The notes below the pieces were generated by a model. That model did not search any database. It worked only from the letters and a program-made list of their open reading frames with translations, and was not told the origin of the DNA. Below, piece by piece: positions 5,281 to 6,540 of a stretch of DNA of 6,540 nucleotides. Source of the DNA: Prolixibacteraceae bacterium (GTDB lineage Bacteria; Bacteroidota; Bacteroidia; Bacteroidales; Prolixibacteraceae); assembly GCA_014380255.1 (NCBI GenBank), contig JACMKG010000242.1, positions 1-6,540 of the forward strand. The letters are read 5' to 3'. Both the position numbers and the translations under genes were made by a program. Within the stretch, counting starts at the first letter, position 1. The number at the start of each line of letters is the position of its first letter.

Positions 5281-6399
5281 ATGAGTATCAATGTTGCCAT
5301 CATCGGCTGTGCTAAAATTGCACACTTACATGCCAAGGCTATTTTACAACTACCCCACCTGAACTTGAAGGCCGTGTGGAGTCGCACCCCTGAATCGGCT
5401 CAGAAGTTTGTGGATGAATATTCGGTAAAAGCCTATTCATCCATCACCCAGATGGTTCAGGAAGAAAACATTGGAATGTCCATCATTTGTACTGCGCATC
5501 CCTATCATGCCGATGTAGCCATTGAGGCGATGAATGCCGGATCGCATGTATTGATAGAAAAGCCACTTGCCTCCACCCTGCAGGACTGTGACCGCATTAT
5601 AGAGGCTGCTACACGCACCGGACGCATGACCGGAGTAGTTAGTCAGCGGCGCTGGTATCAGCCCATTCAACGCATGAAAAAGGCCATTGATGAGGGCAAG
5701 ATAGGCACCCCTGCCCTGGGAACCATCCAGATGCTGGGATGGCGCGACCGCTCTTACTTTGAATCCGATGCCTGGCGTGGATCATGGACACAGGAAGGTG
5801 GGGGCGTGCTGGTTAATCAGTCGCCTCACCAGCTTGATCTGTTGCAATGGATGATGGGCGATATTGAGGAGGTCTTTGGCTACTGGGGCAACATTAACCA
5901 TCCTTACATCGAGGTGGAGGATACCGCCGTGGCAGTGATACGATTTAAAAATGGTGGGCTGGGAAATATCCTGGTCAGCAATTCCCAGAAGCCTGGCATT
6001 TACGGTAAGGTTCATATTCATGGTAGCAACGGCGCAACTGTTGGTTCACAGCCTGAAGGTGGCGCCATGTTTATAGCCGGGAAGACTACCATTGCAGAGC
6101 CTCCCAAGCTTGATTTGTGGACCGTTCCAGGAGAAGAATCCATGATGGAAGAATGGAATAAAGCCGACAGCGATCAGTTTCATGCAGTAGATCCTATGAC
6201 CTGGTATTTCAAACAACAGCTGGAAGACTTTGCTGATGCTATTTTGAATAACCGTCCCCCGATGGTTACCGCCGAAGAAGGGCGCAAAACCGTTGAACTG
6301 TTTACAGCTATCTATCGTTCACAACGTGATGGCAAGCCAGTGAAGTTTCCTTTGCAACCAGAATATGACAAGGAAGATATGGATGGGCGGTTAAAGTAA
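5281..6399 (+). CDS. Gfo/Idh/MocA-family oxidoreductase, cytoplasmic
   Basis: This is a complete 372-residue protein with an N-terminal Rossmann domain (about 1-122) and the C-terminal alpha/beta domain of the family (about 123-372). The nucleotide loop is GCAKIA (9-14), with alanine where GxGxxA is usual. The second strand ends in WSR (33-35), suggesting NADP(H) preference. The family EKP motif is at 93-95 with the lysine K94. WRGSW (165-169) precedes GGGVLVNQSPHQLDLLQW (173-190), which carries H183. The position four before that histidine, usually the catalytic Asp in inositol-dehydrogenase-type enzymes, is N179, as in some sugar-oxidoreductase subfamilies. There is no signal peptide, so it acts in the cytoplasm, unlike many Tat-exported relatives. 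It probably oxidises or reduces a sugar or keto-sugar linked to the upstream transporter and dehydrogenase. The gene is flanked by inverted composite repeats. The substrate is unknown. Confidence 0.9.
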   Translation: MSINVAIIGCAKIAHLHAKAILQLPHLNLKAVWSRTPESAQKFVDEYSVKAYSSITQMVQEENIGMSIICTAHPYHADVAIEAMNAGSHVLIEKPLASTLQDCDRIIEAATRTGRMTGVVSQRRWYQPIQRMKKAIDEGKIGTPALGTIQMLGWRDRSYFESDAWRGSWTQEGGGVLVNQSPHQLDLLQWMMGDIEEVFGYWGNINHPYIEVEDTAVAVIRFKNGGLGNILVSNSQKPGIYGKVHIHGSNGATVGSQPEGGAMFIAGKTTIAEPPKLDLWTVPGEESMMEEWNKADSDQFHAVDPMTWYFKQQLEDFADAILNNRPPMVTAEEGRKTVELFTAIYRSQRDGKPVKFPLQPEYDKEDMDGRLK

Positions 6400-6409
6400 A
6401 TCGAAGGAA

Positions 6410-6540
6410 GGCAAAAGGCAAAAGGCAAAAGTAAAAAGTAAAAAGTAAAGAGGGGTGCTTCGGAGATTCTGAGATTAAAGGACTGATAGACTGATGGACT
6501 GAAGGATTGATGGATTGATACTTAGCAACTCAGGCACTTC
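6410..6540 (-). repeat. Composite 7-bp/8-bp repeat block, right copy, reaching the window edge
   Basis: All sequence after the Gfo/Idh/MocA stop is repeat. On the plus strand it runs: three GGCAAAA 7-mers (6410-6430), GTAAAAA 7-mers (6431-6450), CTTCGGAGATTCTGA (6458-6472), five 8-mers of the GAYTGATR type (6481-6520), and ACTCAGGCACTT (6528-6539). Read on the minus strand this gives the module order of 5077-5248. Matches to the left copy include 12/12 bases (5076-5087), 17/18 (5110-5127) and 14/15 (5201-5215). The block may continue beyond the window. Confidence 0.85.
6481..6520 (+). repeat. Octamer tract, five GAYTGATR-type units
   Basis: Five consecutive units in strict 8-base register: GACTGATA, GACTGATG, GACTGAAG, GATTGATG and GATTGATA. 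TGA stops occur every 8 bases, hence in all three plus-strand frames, so the tract is not coding. Its reverse complement is the TATCAGTC/CATCAATC module of the left block, expanded from two to five units. Confidence 0.9.

Noticed and set aside
5050..6540. Insertion sequence or transposon formed by the inverted blocks around the Gfo/Idh/MocA gene
   Set aside because: There is no transposase gene, and no target-site duplication could be identified because the right block reaches the window edge. The enclosed gene fits metabolically with its neighbours. The inverted repeats are reported, but a mobile element is not supported.

Overview
The window looks like a chromosomal piece from a Bacteroidota (Bacteroidetes) genome, most likely a free-living or host-associated glycan user. 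Three things point there. The protein families (DUF1080, AP-endonuclease-2-type TIM barrel, SSS symporter, Gfo/Idh/MocA) are typical of that phylum. Start codons lack clear Shine-Dalgarno sequences. Several upstream regions carry matches to the Bacteroidota -7 promoter element TAnnTTTG. The exact genus cannot be read from the sequence.

Left, minus strand (1-1903): a two-gene operon. A secreted protein with two DUF1080 / 3-keto-disaccharide hydrolase domains (563-1903) is followed after 4 bases by a TIM-barrel sugar isomerase/epimerase-like protein with a Tat-type leader (1-558), which runs off the left edge. Middle, plus strand (2077-2619): a small AT-rich type II toxin-antitoxin pair, with a perfect 7-bp inverted repeat over its probable promoter. 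It sits divergently between the two carbohydrate operons. Right, plus strand (2677-6399): a 13-helix sodium:solute symporter overlapping by 20 bases a zinc-dependent medium-chain alcohol/polyol dehydrogenase, then a cytoplasmic Gfo/Idh/MocA oxidoreductase.

Together the metabolic genes suggest (inference) catabolism of a glycoside or sugar derivative by an oxidation/3-keto-sugar route. The secreted DUF1080 and TIM-barrel proteins would act outside the cytoplasm on a keto-sugar or oxidised glycoside, the symporter would import the product, and the two nucleotide-dependent dehydrogenases would oxidise or reduce it inside. The substrate is not determined.

The least expected structure is non-coding. 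The Gfo/Idh/MocA gene is flanked by two composite repeat blocks (about 5050-5248 and 6410-6540) built from degenerate 7-bp and 8-bp units. The same modules appear in the same order in both blocks, but on opposite strands, so the gene lies between inverted copies. The right copy reaches the window edge and may continue.
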